Part shown: positions 35,327-46,400 of the stretch, piece after piece
Layout of the letters: each line of letters starts with the position of its first letter
How positions within the stretch are numbered: the stretch's first letter is position 1
Notes under the pieces: model-generated
Told to the model about the DNA's origin: nothing
The model's input: the letters and a program-made list of their open reading frames with translations, nothing else
Database searches by the model: none
Origin: JBGRQA01 sp041725895
GTDB taxonomy: Bacteria > Bacteroidota > Bacteroidia > Bacteroidales > Marinifilaceae
Assembly: GCA_041725895.1 (NCBI GenBank)
Contig: JBGRQA010000009.1
Coordinates: 62,001-126,000, forward strand
Length of the DNA stretch: 64,000 bases
Direction: 5' to 3'
Program-made: the position numbers and the translations under genes

Positions 35327-36094
35327 ATGAACAATCCCAAAGAAGACACTAAAAGTGTAGCTACTATCCTATTGGAAACAGGGGCCTTACTAATGAGTTG
35401 CGGTGCCAGCACCGGACGAATCCGCGTCACCATTAATCGAATCGCTCATGCACTGGGCTTCCAATCCGAACTGATGGTTACACACAGAGCTCTCATGCTA
35501 ACCATTACCGACGAGGCGGGAGAACATCTGTTTAGCCGTATCAAGCGCACATCCCCTCATGGAGTCAATTTCAGAATTGTTTCGGGCATCAGCCACATGA
35601 GTTGGAACATAGACGAAGAAAACTGGACGATAGCTCAAATTGAGGAGGAACTACTCCGATTGAAAACCCTTCCCCACTACCCTCGTCTTCTTGTTCTAAG
35701 TCTTGTAAGTCTTGCAGGTTCAGCATTCTGTTACCTTTTTGGAGGAGGTATCATAGAATTAATGGTAACATTTGTTGCAACATTTGCCGGTCTGTTTATT
35801 AGGCAGGAAACCATGAAACGAAACTACAACCCTTATATCTGTGTATACCTGGCCGCCTTAACCGCTTCCCTCCTGTCCGGATTCGCAGCATTTTACGAAA
35901 TCGGCAACCATCCCGACAAAGCATTTGCCACTTCTGTTCTATTCCTGGTTCCGGGAGTTCCTCTCATAAACTCCTTTACCGACCTGATCGATGGAAACAT
36001 ATTAAATGGCATTGTTCGGGGTGTAAACGGATTTCTGGTTGCCTTCGCCATTGCCTTGGGATTACTCACCGTAAAAATACTCCTGAAATTTTAA
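35327..36094 (+). CDS. Threonine/serine exporter, large subunit (ThrE N-half, DUF1212)
   Basis: This 255-residue protein is equivalent to the N-terminal half of Corynebacterium ThrE. A cytosolic start (TILLETGALLMSCGASTGRIRVTINRIA) leads into the DUF1212 domain and five helices from about residue 120. The GASTxR segment is the family signature. The second half of ThrE is encoded by the next gene 8 nt later, so the pair forms a split exporter of threonine and serine or related small amino acids in the inner membrane. Substrate is inferred from the family. Confidence 0.87.
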   Translation: MNNPKEDTKSVATILLETGALLMSCGASTGRIRVTINRIAHALGFQSELMVTHRALMLTITDEAGEHLFSRIKRTSPHGVNFRIVSGISHMSWNIDEENWTIAQIEEELLRLKTLPHYPRLLVLSLVSLAGSAFCYLFGGGIIELMVTFVATFAGLFIRQETMKRNYNPYICVYLAALTASLLSGFAAFYEIGNHPDKAFATSVLFLVPGVPLINSFTDLIDGNILNGIVRGVNGFLVAFAIALGLLTVKILLKF

Positions 36095-36101
36095 ATTAGA
36101 A

Positions 36102-36590
36102 ATGATGATTTTACTGGAACTATTGGAAAAAGCTATATGGGCCGGTCTGGCAGCCATGGGATTTGCCATCCTGTTTAATGTACCACGACGCACCCTTTTC
36201 GCAATTTGGGCCTTGGGAGCAGTCGGGGGACTCGTGAAATTCACCGCCCTCAACTGCAGTATTGACATTGTTTTGGCCTCCCTACTGGGAGCTTCGGCAA
36301 TAGGAATTTTAAGTGTTCCCACTGCACACAAATGGTACAGCCCCCCATTGGTTTTTGCAATTCCTGCAGTCATCCCCATGGTACCCGGAGCTTTTGCCTA
36401 CAACATGATGCTAGGCTTTATGGACCTGGCCACTACAAATGACAGTAAAATGTACGCCTCAATATTGATGGATACAGTTAGAAATGGTTCCAAAGCCTTA
36501 TTCATCCTAATGTCACTGGCAACAGGGGTCGCGGTTCCGATGTTAGTCACACGCAAAGAATCAATAAAGAAGATAGAGCATCATAAGTAG
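36102..36590 (+). CDS. Threonine/serine exporter, small subunit (ThrE C-half, DUF3815)
   Basis: This 162-residue protein has five helices. It carries the ThrE C-half signatures GFAILFNVPRRTLFAIWALGA near the start and the PAVIPMVPGAFAYNMML loop. It directly follows the DUF1212 gene with an 8-nt gap. Together they reconstruct a complete ThrE-type exporter. Confidence 0.87.
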   Translation: MMILLELLEKAIWAGLAAMGFAILFNVPRRTLFAIWALGAVGGLVKFTALNCSIDIVLASLLGASAIGILSVPTAHKWYSPPLVFAIPAVIPMVPGAFAYNMMLGFMDLATTNDSKMYASILMDTVRNGSKALFILMSLATGVAVPMLVTRKESIKKIEHHK

Positions 36591-37043
36591 TACCAAGCCT
36601 CCCTAAAACATACAATAGTCCCTAAGAAATAAAAAACTGGTTCTTCCAAAAACTGTTAAGGATCAACAAAACAGCCCCATCCTTACAGTAAAGTCATTCC
36701 GCAGACCAAGAGAAAAGGAAAAATACCTGCAAGAACAAATTCAGTTTGTTTTCCTTTTCCCCCTCTGAAGGAGACCAACAGCCATACCAGATTCGATCCA
36801 TCACATTCTCTCCTGGCTTGTTCTCTTCTATTCCAAACCCTACTCACCCATCTGTAAAATTATCCCTTCTATAAGGCTCATTGCCTTTCTCTTCACAGAT
36901 CCATTTCCCTATAGAAGAATATTTCTGTTGGAGTTTATTACCTTGATCATAACCGTCTCATGATTATTTTTTATTATCTTAATACAGAAAAACTTATTCC
37001 AACACAAAACCCAAACAAGCCTCCTAACCAGTAAACACCAGAT
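36591..37043. other. Intergenic region before the propeller kinase gene
   Basis: About 450 nt without a gene. Near 36713-36750 an imperfect inverted repeat (AAAAGGAAAA ... TTTTCCTTTT, with nested AACAAA/TTTGTT) may terminate the exporter operon. No clear promoter box was seen before 37044. Confidence 0.4.
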
Positions 37044-40000
37044 ATGCTTAAAAAGAAATTAATTGGTCTTTTTCTTCTGATTTTGCTCCCTATCGCAATC
37101 TTTTGTCAGAGCACGCACATCCGCTTCAAGCGTATCACCATAAACGATGGATTATCTCTTAGTTCTGTTTACTGCATTTTTCAAGACAGCAAAGGATTTC
37201 TCTGGTTTGGCACCGAAGACGGTTTGAATAAGTATGACGGAAAAAATTTCACCATCTACCGCCCTGATCATTCGACTCGAAATAGTATCTCTGACAAATG
37301 GATTGAGCAAATCTTTGAGGATAGCTCAGGAATTCTCTGGTTTGGCTCCCGAAAAGGCCTTACCCGATTTGACCCCAGAACCGAAAACTTCACCCAGTTT
37401 CTTCATAATAAAACCAATGATCAAAGCATCAGCAACGACACAATCACGACAATTGTACTGGATAAAAATAAACAGCTTTGGATTGGAACCAGGAAGGGGC
37501 TGAATCGGATCAACCCAAACACCCAAAAGATTGAACGAATTAGTAGTGACAGAAAAGATTTAAAAGGCTTATCTTCTCCAATAAACATATTAGTTTCGGA
37601 TAAAAATGAAAAATTATGGATAGGAACAGACTACGGGGTATTAGTATTTGACAATGTTACTAGAAAATTCAGCAATCTTCTTCTTAGCAGCCAAATTCCA
37701 GACTCCATTAAAATCCAGGCTCTGATTGCAGAGAAAGAAAACCTATGGATCGGTTCAGAAACAGGATTAATCCTGTTTTCTACGACAAGCAACACATTTT
37801 CTCTCTACCCAATCCCGGATCTAAATGGAGAAAACCAAGCAATTGAAAGAATACATATCGATCAAAATCAGAGAATTTGGGTCCTCACCCCGAAAGGCTT
37901 GTACCAATTTGATCCATCGTCCCATAAGTACAAACGTATCATTAGGTCCATCGACTCCTCCAACAGTCTGGCAACAAATACTTCCAAACCATTCTACGAA
38001 GATAGCAAGGGTAATCTATGGTATGGGACCTTTGGCAACGGTTTGTATAAGATCACTCCATCCAAAATGCACATTACTCAATACCAAAACAGTGCAGCTG
38101 ATCCGCAAAGCCTATCAGAAAACTCCATCAACTGCATCTACGAGGATAGAGGAGGTACCTTATGGATTGGAACCTTTGGTGCAGGAATCAGCATTTACGA
38201 CCCCCGGGCCCACAAATTCGATCTACTCCGAAACAATGCCATGAATCCTCAAAGCCTATCAAGCAATTTTATTTGGTCGGTAATGGAAGCCCGGGATGGT
38301 TCTGTTTGGATTGGCACCAACGACAAAGGAATAAGCCGATACACGCCACAATCCGAAAGTTTTACCTTCTACGATGTAGATCCAAATGGAGCAGGTTCCC
38401 CTTTTTCCTATTCGGTACGTGAAATTTTTCAGGACAGTAGAGGTAGCATTTGGGTGGGGACAGATGGTGGAGGATTAAAAAAAATCAATCCCAAAACCGG
38501 CAAACTCAGCATTTTTGAATCTATTCCGAACGATCCCGGCAGCCTCTCCAATAATTCGGTACGTGTCATTTTTGAAGACAGAGAGGGATTCCTGTGGATT
38601 GGAACCCGAAATGGTCTCAATCGTTTCGATCCTCGAACTCAAAAATTCAAACGATATTTTCATAATGATAAGGATCCCAACAGCATCTCCCACAATTTCA
38701 TATACTCCTGCATCCATCAGGACCGGGAAGGAAATCTGTGGATTGGAACTTATGGAGGTGGATTAAACAAAATGGACATCAAAAACGAAGGTTTTACCTC
38801 CTACCGTTATACCCCGGGAGATAAACAGGGATTATCCGATAACATTGTTTTCTCCCTGTTAGAGGACAAAAAGGGAATCCTCTGGGTTGGAACCAACAGT
38901 GGTCTGGATCGCCTGGATCCAAATACAGGAAAATTTAAACGCTTCGGCAGAAAAGAAGGCCTGCCCAATGAAGTAATCTATGGCATCCTTCCTGACGACA
39001 ACGATAATATTTGGCTAAGTACCAACTACGGCATTGCCAAATTCAACCTTATCGATTACAGTATCAAAAGCTATGATGTCAACGACGGGCTGCAAAGCAA
39101 TGAATTTAACGGAGGAGCCTTTCACAGGGGGATCAGCGGGAAACTCTATTTCGGCGGTGTTTACGGCTTAAATATTATCGATCCCGATAGAATTACACCA
39201 TCCGGAAATGGCTCCGAGGTTGTTATCACCAAACTGGAAGTCCTGGGAAAGGAGGTACAGGTAGCCGATTCATCTTTAATAGAAGAAATTGAAAAAGAAA
39301 GCGGCAGAATTATCCTGGCAAACAATGAGTACTACCTCTCAGAAAACATCTCCTTCGCCCAGAAAATTGTTCTTGATTATGAGCACAGATTCTTCTCCTT
39401 AGAGTTTTCAGCCCTTAACAATCCCCTTCCTGAAAAAGTAGAGTATTCCTATAAAATAGACGAACTGGATAAAAATTGGAATTTTGCGGGGAACAGAAAC
39501 TATGTTACCTACGCGAATATAAACCCAGGAGCATACACATTTCGGGTTAGGGCAAAAAACGCCAATGGACCATGGAGCATTACGCCAGCAAAATTACAAA
39601 TTTCGATAACTCCGCCCTTTTGGAAAACCTGGTGGTTTCTTTTAATTGAACTTTTCCTGGCTTTTACTCTAACAATATTCATCTACCGCTATCTCTTAAA
39701 AGCAAAAACGAATAAGCTTTTAACCATACAAAATGAGAAAATCAGAATTACCAATCAGAAACTAACAGAATCGGAAAAAAACTTAAAAGAACTCAACGCA
39801 ACAAAGGATAAATTTTTCTCTATCATCTCTCATGACCTGAAGAACCCTTTCAGCAGCTTACTTTCGATCAGTGAATCTTTATTTCAAAACTTTCCAACCA
39901 TTGATGAACAGGAAAAACAATTTGGAATGGAAAAGATACATAACTCCGTAAAACATATCTACAACCTGCTTGAAAACCTTCTTACCTGGTCCAGATCACA

Positions 40001-40493
40001 GACAGGAAAACTACAATACCGACCAGTTTATTTCAATTTATCGGATATGATTCGAGAAAACATCAGCTTGTACAGATTACAGGCTGAAAAAAAGGATATC
40101 CACCTTTTCACTTCTGAACGGAAACAAATGAGGGCTTTCGGAGATCCGGAGATGATCAAAACGGTTATTCGAAACCTCCTAAATAACGCCATCAAATTTT
40201 CCAAAACCGGAGGATCTGTTTTTATTGATGCCCGAAAAGTTCAAAATCAATGGGAAGTTAGCATTCAGGACCAGGGTATAGGTATCTCTTCTGAAAACCA
40301 GGAAAAGCTATTCCGTCAGGATCTGAAATTCAAAAAACAAGGCACAAGTGGGGAGAAAGGAACAGGCTTGGGATTACTCCTTTGCAAAGAATTCATTCAA
40401 AAGAATGGGGGAACCATTAAAGTAAAAAGCCAACCCGGTGTAGGCAGTACCTTTAGCTTTTCAATTCCAATAAACGAAAACGATCACCCATAG
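37044..40493 (+). CDS. Beta-propeller (Reg_prop/Y_Y_Y) sensor histidine kinase
   Basis: This 1149-residue membrane sensor has a signal peptide followed by about 14 two-component propeller repeats (residues about 30-700; recurrent WFGT/WIGT and GLNRFDP motifs). A Y_Y_Y domain (about 745-850) and one membrane helix (about 860-885) follow. The HisKA domain has its phospho-acceptor His near 930 (SHDLKNPF), then comes the HATPase domain (NNAIKF, DQGIGIS, GTGLGLLLCKEF). Unlike the hybrid two-component systems that control polysaccharide loci in Bacteroides, it ends after the HATPase, with no receiver or AraC domain. No polysaccharide genes are adjacent, so its ligand and partner are unknown. Confidence 0.92.
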   Translation: MLKKKLIGLFLLILLPIAIFCQSTHIRFKRITINDGLSLSSVYCIFQDSKGFLWFGTEDGLNKYDGKNFTIYRPDHSTRNSISDKWIEQIFEDSSGILWFGSRKGLTRFDPRTENFTQFLHNKTNDQSISNDTITTIVLDKNKQLWIGTRKGLNRINPNTQKIERISSDRKDLKGLSSPINILVSDKNEKLWIGTDYGVLVFDNVTRKFSNLLLSSQIPDSIKIQALIAEKENLWIGSETGLILFSTTSNTFSLYPIPDLNGENQAIERIHIDQNQRIWVLTPKGLYQFDPSSHKYKRIIRSIDSSNSLATNTSKPFYEDSKGNLWYGTFGNGLYKITPSKMHITQYQNSAADPQSLSENSINCIYEDRGGTLWIGTFGAGISIYDPRAHKFDLLRNNAMNPQSLSSNFIWSVMEARDGSVWIGTNDKGISRYTPQSESFTFYDVDPNGAGSPFSYSVREIFQDSRGSIWVGTDGGGLKKINPKTGKLSIFESIPNDPGSLSNNSVRVIFEDREGFLWIGTRNGLNRFDPRTQKFKRYFHNDKDPNSISHNFIYSCIHQDREGNLWIGTYGGGLNKMDIKNEGFTSYRYTPGDKQGLSDNIVFSLLEDKKGILWVGTNSGLDRLDPNTGKFKRFGRKEGLPNEVIYGILPDDNDNIWLSTNYGIAKFNLIDYSIKSYDVNDGLQSNEFNGGAFHRGISGKLYFGGVYGLNIIDPDRITPSGNGSEVVITKLEVLGKEVQVADSSLIEEIEKESGRIILANNEYYLSENISFAQKIVLDYEHRFFSLEFSALNNPLPEKVEYSYKIDELDKNWNFAGNRNYVTYANINPGAYTFRVRAKNANGPWSITPAKLQISITPPFWKTWWFLLIELFLAFTLTIFIYRYLLKAKTNKLLTIQNEKIRITNQKLTESEKNLKELNATKDKFFSIISHDLKNPFSSLLSISESLFQNFPTIDEQEKQFGMEKIHNSVKHIYNLLENLLTWSRSQTGKLQYRPVYFNLSDMIRENISLYRLQAEKKDIHLFTSERKQMRAFGDPEMIKTVIRNLLNNAIKFSKTGGSVFIDARKVQNQWEVSIQDQGIGISSENQEKLFRQDLKFKKQGTSGEKGTGLGLLLCKEFIQKNGGTIKVKSQPGVGSTFSFSIPINENDHP

Positions 40494-40656
40494 AAGAATA
40501 AACAGCCAGGCATTGATTTCTTCGCCGGGAATACCTTTAAAAAAAAAAATTGTTTTTATTTTTTAATTCAATCCCCTAAATTAGTAAAACACACCAACCT
40601 AAAACAGCTGCTATTGATCAACGCAACAGCAAGGATTCAAAACTTTTTCGAAAATA

Positions 40657-41937
40657 ATGAAAACCCTAAACCTCTCCATATTCTCAGCTGTAAAGAAATT
40701 TAGAGACAGACTCTTTATCTGCAGTTCAAAGCATTCTGATAATTCAGATGTCAACACAATCGGCTATCAAACCACCTTTTACAAAACCATAGAGCAAGTC
40801 CCCATTGAGATTTGGGATCAAATTGCAAACAAGGCAAATATCTATTTCAATAGAAATTTCCTTCGCGCAATGGAAGAAAGCAATACCGAATCCATTGAAT
40901 CAAGCTACTTACTGCTTTTTAAAGAAAATAGTCCTATTGCAATTGCCTGCCTCCAAATTATGGATTTTAGCATACAAGGAATTGTCCATGATTGCGAGGC
41001 AAGCAAATGTTTTATCCGAAGTGTAGGTGATAAAAAAATTCTAGTTAAAGGGGGAAAACCGCTCCGAATTCTAATATGCGGAAATGCCTTCGTTAGTGGC
41101 GAACATGGTTTGTTCATAAAAGAGGAATACCGGAATAAACAAACGATTCAGGAACTGGCCCAATCGCTTGTGCTACTGCCTCAATCCCATCATTTGCAGA
41201 AACCTGTAAATGCCATCGTTGTTAAAGATTTCAATACACCTTCCCTTTCGGTTATGGGACATTTGAAACAATTTGGCTATCATGAATTTATGGTAGAGCC
41301 CAACATGGTATTGCACCTACACCCCTCATGGAATAGTTTTGAAAACTACCTGAGCTTTATGAAAACCAAATTCAGAACCAAAGCCAAAAGCGCCTTCAAA
41401 AAAAGCAAAGAACTTGAAATCAAAAACCTAACATCAGATGAGATCACTAGTCTCCATACACAACTCACCGATTTGTACCGAAGCGTAGAAAAAAAAGCAG
41501 AGTTCAATCTGGGGGTGCTTAACCTGGAATCCTATGCAAAGCTTAAACAACAATTCGGACCTGATTTTATCCTTCGGAGCTATTGGTTGAACAACGAAAT
41601 GGTGGGCTTTCTTTCGGCCCTTGTGAACCATGGTGATTTAGATGCCCATTTCATAGGTTTGAATTACAAATTAAACAAGCAATATGCTATATACCAGCGA
41701 ATATTATATGACTATGTAAACATTGGAATTGAGCGAAAACTCAGCAAAATAAACTTTGGGCGAACAGCTAGCGAAATAAAGAGTACCCTAGGGGCAACTC
41801 CTGAAGAATTAACCTGCTACGCCAGACACAAAAACCCGGTTTCCAACCGGTTGGTAAAACCCATTTTCAATTACCTTCGCCCCACTTCCTGGGAACAACG
41901 AATGCCCTTCAAAGAGGCAATGATGAAAACCTCATAA
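40657..41937 (+). CDS. GNAT/FemAB-like acyltransferase
   Basis: This 426-residue soluble protein has a C-terminal GNAT-like half resembling the BioF2/FemAB-like acetyltransferase domain. Its features are a helix-rich lysine segment (FMKTKFRTKAKSAFKKSKELEI), the strand RSYWLNNEMVGFLSALVNHGDLDAHFIGLNY, then a helix and KINFGRTASEIKSTLGA. The last motif is typical of proteins that attach amino acids or acyl groups to peptidoglycan or lipid precursors. The N-terminal half holds a matching divergent module. No neighbour suggests the substrate. Confidence 0.65.
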   Translation: MKTLNLSIFSAVKKFRDRLFICSSKHSDNSDVNTIGYQTTFYKTIEQVPIEIWDQIANKANIYFNRNFLRAMEESNTESIESSYLLLFKENSPIAIACLQIMDFSIQGIVHDCEASKCFIRSVGDKKILVKGGKPLRILICGNAFVSGEHGLFIKEEYRNKQTIQELAQSLVLLPQSHHLQKPVNAIVVKDFNTPSLSVMGHLKQFGYHEFMVEPNMVLHLHPSWNSFENYLSFMKTKFRTKAKSAFKKSKELEIKNLTSDEITSLHTQLTDLYRSVEKKAEFNLGVLNLESYAKLKQQFGPDFILRSYWLNNEMVGFLSALVNHGDLDAHFIGLNYKLNKQYAIYQRILYDYVNIGIERKLSKINFGRTASEIKSTLGATPEELTCYARHKNPVSNRLVKPIFNYLRPTSWEQRMPFKEAMMKTS

Positions 41938-41979
41938 AAGGAGATGAGATCAAACTTAATACAGATAACAAACTTTAAT

Positions 41980-42009
41980 AAAAAAGAGAGTGCCAACAAT
42001 GACACTCTC
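41980..42009 (-). terminator. Terminator of the first RND pump operon
   Basis: On the minus strand GAGAGTG / CACTCTC (42003-42009 and 41986-41992) is followed by TTTTTT, 46 nt beyond the outer-membrane channel gene. Confidence 0.75.
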
Positions 42010-42055
42010 CCATGATTCAAATCTTACCCCTTTTTACTGATTTGAATATTTTCAT

Positions 42056-43465
42056 TTATTTCCAACCACCTCCTAGTGCTAGGTACAATTCCACTATTGC
42101 ATTCAATTGCTGAAATCTGGAATCTATAGTATTTATCTCAGAAGAAAGCGCATTGCCTCTTGCTGTCAGTACTTCCAGGTAAGTGGTATTTGCATAACCA
42201 CTATTCAAAAGTTCTTCAGAATAGCTAACAGCCTCAGTAAGTGCCTCTAGCTCCTGCTTCCGAATCTCGTACTTCGACTTTTCTGTTTGGTAAGTATACA
42301 AAGCATCCGATACCTCTTTTCCTGCAATTAACAAGGTCTTTTTGAAATTGTGCCGAGCCTCAGCTTGTTGTGCCTTGGCCACTTCATACTGGGTTCTGAT
42401 TTTTCGCTTGTTGAAAAGAGGCTGAGCCAAATTTCCAATCACATTACTGAAAATGGAACCGGTATCGAACCAATCATCAAAGCTAATACTTTCGAAACCA
42501 GCAGTAGCACTAATACTAATACTTGGATAAAAGTTACTACGTGCCACATTGGTCATCTCAAAAGCATTCATCAAACCATATTCCGCAACCATTACATCCG
42601 GACGATTCCGCAACAGTTGAGCTGCAAATCCGGTATTCAGGTCCGCTACAATAGTCTGATCCTGCAATTTCCCACGCTCAATGGATCCTGCTTCTTTACC
42701 CAGTAAAAGACTGATGGTATTCTCCAAGAGCTCAACATTTTTCTGCAAATCCAAAAGAAGAATCTGAGTGGAATACAATTGGGCCTCAGTTTGCTTCACA
42801 GCTGCTTCGGTCACTCGGCCAGCAGCTTTCAAACTTCTCATCGTCTCCAAACTCTCTTTTCGAGTGGTAACCGTTTTTTCAGCCACATCAACCTGGGCAT
42901 CTAATGCAATAAGCTGATAGTAAGCCGAAGCCATATTGGCCACCAGTGCACTCTCCACCGCTCTTCGTGAAGCTTCACTTCTCAGGTAGGAAGCCTGTGC
43001 TGCACGTTTGTTGCTTCTGATCTTGCCCCAGATATCTGCTTCCCATGATATGTTTCCATTCAATTGATAGTTTTCGTAACTGGGACCATTTCCCCCGGCT
43101 GAAATACCGGTCATACTATTGTCGGACGCCTCATAAGTACCAGCATTTGCTCCCAAACTAAGGGTGGGCAAATAACCCATTTTCCCTTGCTTGTAATATG
43201 CTTCTGCAGCATTCACTCTCTCTACAGTCATCAAAAGATCCAGATTCTCACTCAATGCGGTATTGATGAGCCCCTTCAATTGAAGATCCGTAAACAGTTC
43301 TTGCCAGGGCATTTCACCCAAAGTAGCCGAATCAGTTGTTGAAACATTCCGATACAAATCCTGAGTTTCCATCTCAGGGCGATGATATTGCTTGGCCACA
43401 AAACAAGACTGAAGACTTACTATAGCCACGGCCAACACCATTATTTTATATACTGTTTTTCTCAT
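42056..43465 (-). CDS. RND efflux outer-membrane channel (NodT/OprM type)
   Basis: This is the outer-membrane factor of a tripartite efflux pump. The 469-residue lipoprotein has lipobox SLQSC (Cys about 21) and the paired OEP/TolC repeats: the first with WQELFTDLQLKGLINTALSENLDL, the mid-strand ISWEADIWGKIRS, the second with RPDVMVAEYGLMNAF. Long helices build the periplasmic tunnel. It follows the inner-membrane pump gene by 12 nt and is last in the adaptor-pump-channel operon. Confidence 0.92.
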   Translation of the reverse strand: MRKTVYKIMVLAVAIVSLQSCFVAKQYHRPEMETQDLYRNVSTTDSATLGEMPWQELFTDLQLKGLINTALSENLDLLMTVERVNAAEAYYKQGKMGYLPTLSLGANAGTYEASDNSMTGISAGGNGPSYENYQLNGNISWEADIWGKIRSNKRAAQASYLRSEASRRAVESALVANMASAYYQLIALDAQVDVAEKTVTTRKESLETMRSLKAAGRVTEAAVKQTEAQLYSTQILLLDLQKNVELLENTISLLLGKEAGSIERGKLQDQTIVADLNTGFAAQLLRNRPDVMVAEYGLMNAFEMTNVARSNFYPSISISATAGFESISFDDWFDTGSIFSNVIGNLAQPLFNKRKIRTQYEVAKAQQAEARHNFKKTLLIAGKEVSDALYTYQTEKSKYEIRKQELEALTEAVSYSEELLNSGYANTTYLEVLTARGNALSSEINTIDSRFQQLNAIVELYLALGGGWK

Positions 43466-43477
43466 TTCCTTTCAAAA

Positions 43478-46400
43478 TTATTCCTCACTCTCCAGTGCAA
43501 TTTCCTCAACTTTTGGTGCACCACTAATTTTCTCCTGCAAAATCTGGAACACTACGTAGAATGCAGGGATTACAAACACTCCAAACAGGGTTCCAATCAA
43601 CATCCCCCCTACGGCTCCCGTACCAATTGAACGGTTTCCAATCGCACCAGCTCCGCTGGACAGCATCAAAGGCATTAACCCAAGGATAAAGGCAAAGGAG
43701 GTCATCAAAATCGGGCGCAAACGAGCCTTAGCTCCTTCTACTGCAGCCTGGAAAATTGGCATTCCCTGTCGACGACGCTGCAAGGCAAACTCCACAATCA
43801 GGATCGCATTTTTCGCCAGCAAACCAATCAGCATAATCAAAGCCACCTGGAAGTAGATGTTGTTATCCAGTCCGGCCAGTTTCACAAAAAAGATACCTCC
43901 AAAAATCCCAATCGGCAATGAAAGCAGAATCGAGAAAGGCAGGATGTAACTCTCATACTGAGCAGACAGAAGGAAATACACAAAGATCAAACTCAATACA
44001 AACACAACAATAGCCTTGTTTCCAGCCTTCTGCTCTTCACGAGTCATTCCGGAAAATTCATAACCATAACTGGAAGGCAAGGTTGCAGCTGCAACTTCCT
44101 GAATAGCCTGAATAGCATCTCCTGTACTGTAACCGGGATTCACGTTTCCGTTTATTGTTGCTGAATTGAAAAGATTGAATCGATTCACCACATCCGGACC
44201 ATTCACCTTTGTCAATGTAACAAACTGGCTAACCGCTACTAATTCCTCCCTTGCATTTCTAATGTAAATATTATTCAGAGATTCGGCAGTAGCGCGATCT
44301 TCCGGATCAGCTTGTATCATCACGCGATACTGTTTTCCAAACCGATTGAAATCGGCCGCATACCAACTTCCGTAATACCCCTGCAAAGTGGAGAACAAAC
44401 TACTAACCGAAATTCCGGCTTCCTTCACCTTCTCAACATTTACTTCCATCTCATACTGAGGGAACCCCGTATTAAAGGAAGTAATCGCATACTGGATTTC
44501 TGGACGCTGATTCAAAGCTGCAAGAAATTTCCCGGCATTGGCCATCAAGCCATCAAAGCTACCATTGGTTTTATCCTGTAAGCGCATTTCAAATCCATCG
44601 GCATTTCCATACCCCATAACGGTTGGAGGAGTAAAGAACAAAATCTGGGCTTCACTGATCCCAGCAGTCTTCGCAAACAACTGTCCTACTACGGCTTTCA
44701 CTTTCTCATGGTCCTCTTTCCGTTTGCTCCATTCGTGCAATTTAATCACACCAAAAGCTTTGGATCCACCAACAGTTCCACTCAACAAAGAGAAACCATT
44801 TACAAACATTCGTTCCTTTACAACCCCCATCTCTCGCACAATCTCATCCACTTTCTGGGAAACATCAGCTGTTCGGTCCAAAGTACTACCTGGAGGAAGA
44901 GTAATATCACAGAATATCATTCCCTGATCTTCATTGGGGATAAAGCCTGTAGGAGTAGTTTTAAAGAACCAGCCGGCCATTGCTACAAAAATTGCCAGAA
45001 TAATACCAGCCAACCATTTTCTTTTGATCAGGAAACCAACAGACTTTCCATATCTTTCTGTTACAGCATCAAATCCTGTATTAAAAGCCGTGTAGAAACG
45101 ACTCATCACACCTTTTTTATGTTCCTCTGTTGGATCATGAGGTTTCAAAAGCAGGGCACACAAAGCAGGACTTAAGGTCAAAGCATTGATTGCTGAAATT
45201 ACAATTGCTACAGCAAGAGTCAATGCAAACTGCTGATAAAAAGCTCCTGTTGGTCCTTCCAAAAATGACACAGGAACAAATACAGCTGACATTACAAGGG
45301 TAATCGAAATGATTGCACCTGTAATCTCATTCATTGCCGAAACAGTTGCTTTTTTGGCACTTCTTACTCCATTGTCAAGCTTGGCATGCACCGCTTCTAC
45401 CACAACAATAGCATCATCCACCACAATACCAATGGCCAGCACCAAAGCGAACAAAGTTAACATATTAATAGAAAACCCAAACAGCTGCAAAAAGAAAAAG
45501 GTTCCCACAATTGCCACAGGTACCGCGATAGCAGGAATCAGAGTGGAACGAAAATCCTGCAAGAAGATAAACACCACAAGGAATACCAACAGGAAGGCTT
45601 CAATCAAAGTTTGAACAACATGATCAATGGATGCATCCAAAAAATCGTTACTATTGAACGGAACCACATATTTAATTCCTGGAGGAAAATCTTTTTCTGC
45701 GTCCTCCAATACTTTTTCAACATCCTTAATAATTTGCTGGGCATTGGAGCCTGCCGTTTGATAAACGGCAAGAGCCACTGATGGATAACCTAAGGTTTTG
45801 TTCTGTGTGGAATAATTAAACGCCCCCAACTCTACCTTTGCCACATCCTTCAAACGAAGAAAATTACTATTCCCTTCAGATCGCAAAATGATATTCTCAT
45901 ACTCTTCCACTTTGGAAAGCTTGCCTTTGTATCGAATTACATATTCAAAAGACTGGGATGAATTCTCCCCAAATTTCCCTGGTGCTGCTTCAATATTCTG
46001 CTCATTAAGAGCATATACAATGTCCTGTGGCGACAATCCATAAACAGCCATTTTATCCGGTTTCAACCATATCCTCATGGAATAATCCTTGGATCCAAAC
46101 ACATTGGCGCTTCCTACCCCGTTGATTCGCTTAATTAAAGGAATCATATTGATTCGGGCGTAATTTTCGACAAAAGTTGCATCAAAATCATCATTCTCCG
46201 AATACATGGAAAGGAACATCAGAACACCATTTTGAACTTTTTCGGTAGTAACCCCTGATTGAACTACTTGCTGAGGCAATTTACTATTCACTGTGGCCAC
46301 ACGATTTTGAACCTTTACAGCAGCAATATCAGCATCCGTCCCCAACTCAAAGTACACATCAATGGTAGCTGCACCATCATTACTAGAACTGGAAGACATA

